Part shown: positions 62,755 through 64,000 of the stretch, in pieces
Layout: every line of letters begins with the position of its first letter
Position numbering within the stretch: position 1 is the first letter of the stretch
Source of the DNA: Alphaproteobacteria bacterium LSUCC0396
GTDB lineage: Bacteria > Pseudomonadota > Alphaproteobacteria > Puniceispirillales > Puniceispirillaceae
Direction of reading: 5' to 3'
Assembly: GCA_041228345.1 (NCBI GenBank)
Contig: CP166131.1
Coordinates: 1,054,001 to 1,118,000, forward strand
DNA: 64,000 nt
The notes under the pieces: generated by a model
Told to the model about the DNA's origin: nothing
Database searches by the model: none
What the model saw: only the letters and a program-made list of their open reading frames with translations
Program-made: the position numbers and the translations under genes

Positions 62755-64000
62755 ATGACGGTAAAATTCTGGCGCGATGATAATGTGTTTTTTGTCGAGC
62801 TTGCCAACCCGCCGGTCAATGCTATCAATCTGGCTGTACGCAGTGGGCTGCATAACGCGCTGATGGCGCAAAAGGCCGAAGCCGGTATTGACCGTGTTGT
62901 GCTGATGGGAAGCGATAGAATCTTTGCAGCCGGAGGTGATGCACGCGAATTTGATACCCCGCCGGTGGCACCACATTTGCCCGATATTCTGGCGATGATT
63001 GAGGCATCTGAGGTTCCATGGATTGCACTGATAACCGGGGCCGCGCTTGGTGGCGGGTTGGAACTGGCGCTGGCCTGCCGCTATCGGATCGCTGTAACAA
63101 AGGCCCAGCTTGGCCTTCCCGAAGTGCTGCTTGGCGTTGTTCCGGGTGCTGGCGGTACCCAGCGCCTGCCACGTCTGATCGGGTTTTCTGCCGCGCTGGA
63201 AATGATCACCAGCGGCAAGCCCATGACCGCACAAATCGGGCTTGCGGCGGGGCTTATAGACCTTATTGATGATGCGCCAAAGGCCGCCGCAATCGCGATT
63301 ACCGCCGATGATCTGCGCGCCATAACGCCGGTTGGCAATTTGCCAAACAGCACAAGGGATGACGCCGTATTGGTAAAAATCCATGCTGCCCTTAGCCGCC
63401 GCGCCGCTGGCCAGATTGCACCGGTAAAGGCGGCCGAGCTTGTTACCCTCACCAGCCATACATCCTTTCTTGCCGGCATGGCCGCCGAACGTGATTGCTT
63501 TCTTGCACTTCGTCAATCCGCACAGGCACGGGCACTTCGGCATCTGTTTTTTGCCGAGCGCGGCGCAAGGGCACCAGCTGACCTTGCCGCGCATCGTTCC
63601 ACCATTGGCGAGGCCGTTGTCGTTGGCGGCGGCACGATGGGGGCGGGTATTGCCCATGCCCTGATCAGTGCCGGCATCAAAACGGTAACAATTGAGAATA
63701 ATGACGTCGCTGCCACTGCGGCCATTGCACGCGCTGAAGGCCTTATCGAAACTGGGATGAAACGGGGCCTAATCACGCCGGCGCGCGCGGCTGAAATGCG
63801 TGCCCGCCACAGCGTCTCAACCGATTATGCCAGTGCTGGCAACGCCGATATCGCCATCGAAGCGGTGTTTGAAGATATGGCGGTCAAGCAAGCCGTTTTT
63901 CAGCAATTGCAGATGGTCATGCCAGCCACTGCCGTTTTGGCAAGCAATACATCCTATCTTGATATCAATGCGATTGCCGGTGTGCTTGATGATCCATCAC
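62755..64000 (+). CDS. Fused enoyl-CoA hydratase/3-hydroxyacyl-CoA dehydrogenase (3' end outside the window)
   Basis: The first 415 residues are present. A crotonase domain comes first (GAALGGGLELALACRY; GLPEVLLGVVPGAGGT, with the hydratase Glu), then the NAD motif VVVGGGTMGAGIAHALISAG near 290 and SNTSYLDINAIAG, as in FadB/FadJ. In phenylacetate catabolism PaaF (hydratase) and PaaH (dehydrogenase) do these two steps, so a fused protein beside paaG and pcaF could replace both. AAAAGGAAC precedes the ATG. Confidence 0.87.
   Translation, partial: MTVKFWRDDNVFFVELANPPVNAINLAVRSGLHNALMAQKAEAGIDRVVLMGSDRIFAAGGDAREFDTPPVAPHLPDILAMIEASEVPWIALITGAALGGGLELALACRYRIAVTKAQLGLPEVLLGVVPGAGGTQRLPRLIGFSAALEMITSGKPMTAQIGLAAGLIDLIDDAPKAAAIAITADDLRAITPVGNLPNSTRDDAVLVKIHAALSRRAAGQIAPVKAAELVTLTSHTSFLAGMAAERDCFLALRQSAQARALRHLFFAERGARAPADLAAHRSTIGEAVVVGGGTMGAGIAHALISAGIKTVTIENNDVAATAAIARAEGLIETGMKRGLITPARAAEMRARHSVSTDYASAGNADIAIEAVFEDMAVKQAVFQQLQMVMPATAVLASNTSYLDINAIAGVLDDPS

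Noticed and set aside
62713-63657. Long minus-strand open frame of 314 codons
   Set aside because: It is antisense to the hydratase/dehydrogenase gene, whose own frame shows clear domain motifs; the product has no family features.

Overview
The window looks like the chromosome of a free-living, heterotrophic, Gram-negative marine alphaproteobacterium. The case rests on protein families and style: a PlcP/LpxH-like phosphoesterase, propionyl-CoA carboxylase, many family III CoA-transferases, acyl-CoA dehydrogenases and crotonases, a selenium-binding-protein (methanethiol oxidase) homologue, and LIV-type transporters. The gene content resembles the SAR116 group, but that is inference; no rRNA, tRNA or single-copy marker in the window fixes the taxonomy. 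I found no tRNA or rRNA gene, CRISPR array, insertion sequence, phage gene or replication origin. Genes are dense, often with 4-8 base overlaps, and mostly of moderate G+C. Two stretches are visibly richer in A+T: about 1-8.8 kb and about 43.4-45.9 kb.

Region 1 (1-8.8 kb) is a phosphorus-related neighbourhood. It holds a PlcP-like metallophosphoesterase (cut by the window edge), a two-domain acyltransferase with OlsF (ornithine lipid synthase) architecture, polyphosphate kinase 2, an XRE regulator overlapping a CYTH-CHAD protein, a diphosphoinositol-polyphosphate-type Nudix hydrolase, and an exopolyphosphatase. A Pho-box-like direct repeat lies upstream of the phosphoesterase. Together these suggest membrane lipid remodelling plus synthesis, binding and breakdown of polyphosphate.

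Region 2 (9-16.6 kb) has a CueR-type copper sensor, glucokinase, a hydroxypyruvate-isomerase-like enzyme with a perfect FNR/Anr box upstream, propionyl-CoA carboxylase (pccB, pccA) and an FAD/NAD(P)-binding protein.

Region 3 (15.2-26.7 kb) is a dicarboxylate module. One compact operon encodes an Fe-S subunit, two membrane anchors and a flavoprotein of the succinate dehydrogenase/fumarate reductase type, followed by a two-subunit class I fumarase and the FAD protein. The flavoprotein has Cys in place of the His that normally binds FAD covalently. A divergent LysR gene has repeated dyads between it and this operon. Next to it stand a family III CoA-transferase, a CitE-like lyase, a mesaconyl-C4-CoA-hydratase-like protein and an MmgE/PrpD protein, as expected for mesaconate, itaconate or citramalate metabolism.

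Region 4 (26.9-41.4 kb) is acyl-CoA and organic-acid catabolism: thioesterase, SDR, enoyl-CoA hydratases, CoA-transferases, a sugar-acid dehydratase divergent from a ThDP enzyme, a ketopantoate-reductase-like protein, and a leucine/isovalerate-type tail (acyl-CoA dehydrogenase, methylglutaconyl-CoA hydratase, HMG-CoA lyase). Several spacers here carry short tandem duplications of 12-17 bases.

Region 5 (41.5-45.6 kb) is C1 and sulfur metabolism: metR and metF, divergent with a clear MetR box, and a tight SBP56/ferredoxin/CoA-binding-protein operon. Region 6 (45.9-55.6 kb) holds a FadB-like/thiolase/DmdC-like beta-oxidation operon, a 3-hydroxyisobutyrate-dehydrogenase-like enzyme, an M20 amidohydrolase, and a divergent DUF4198-HupE/UreJ pair. 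Region 7 (55.8-64 kb) is a complete LIV-type ABC transporter joined to pcaF/paaJ, paaG and a fused hydratase/dehydrogenase running off the end, pointing to phenylacetate or related aromatic-acid use.
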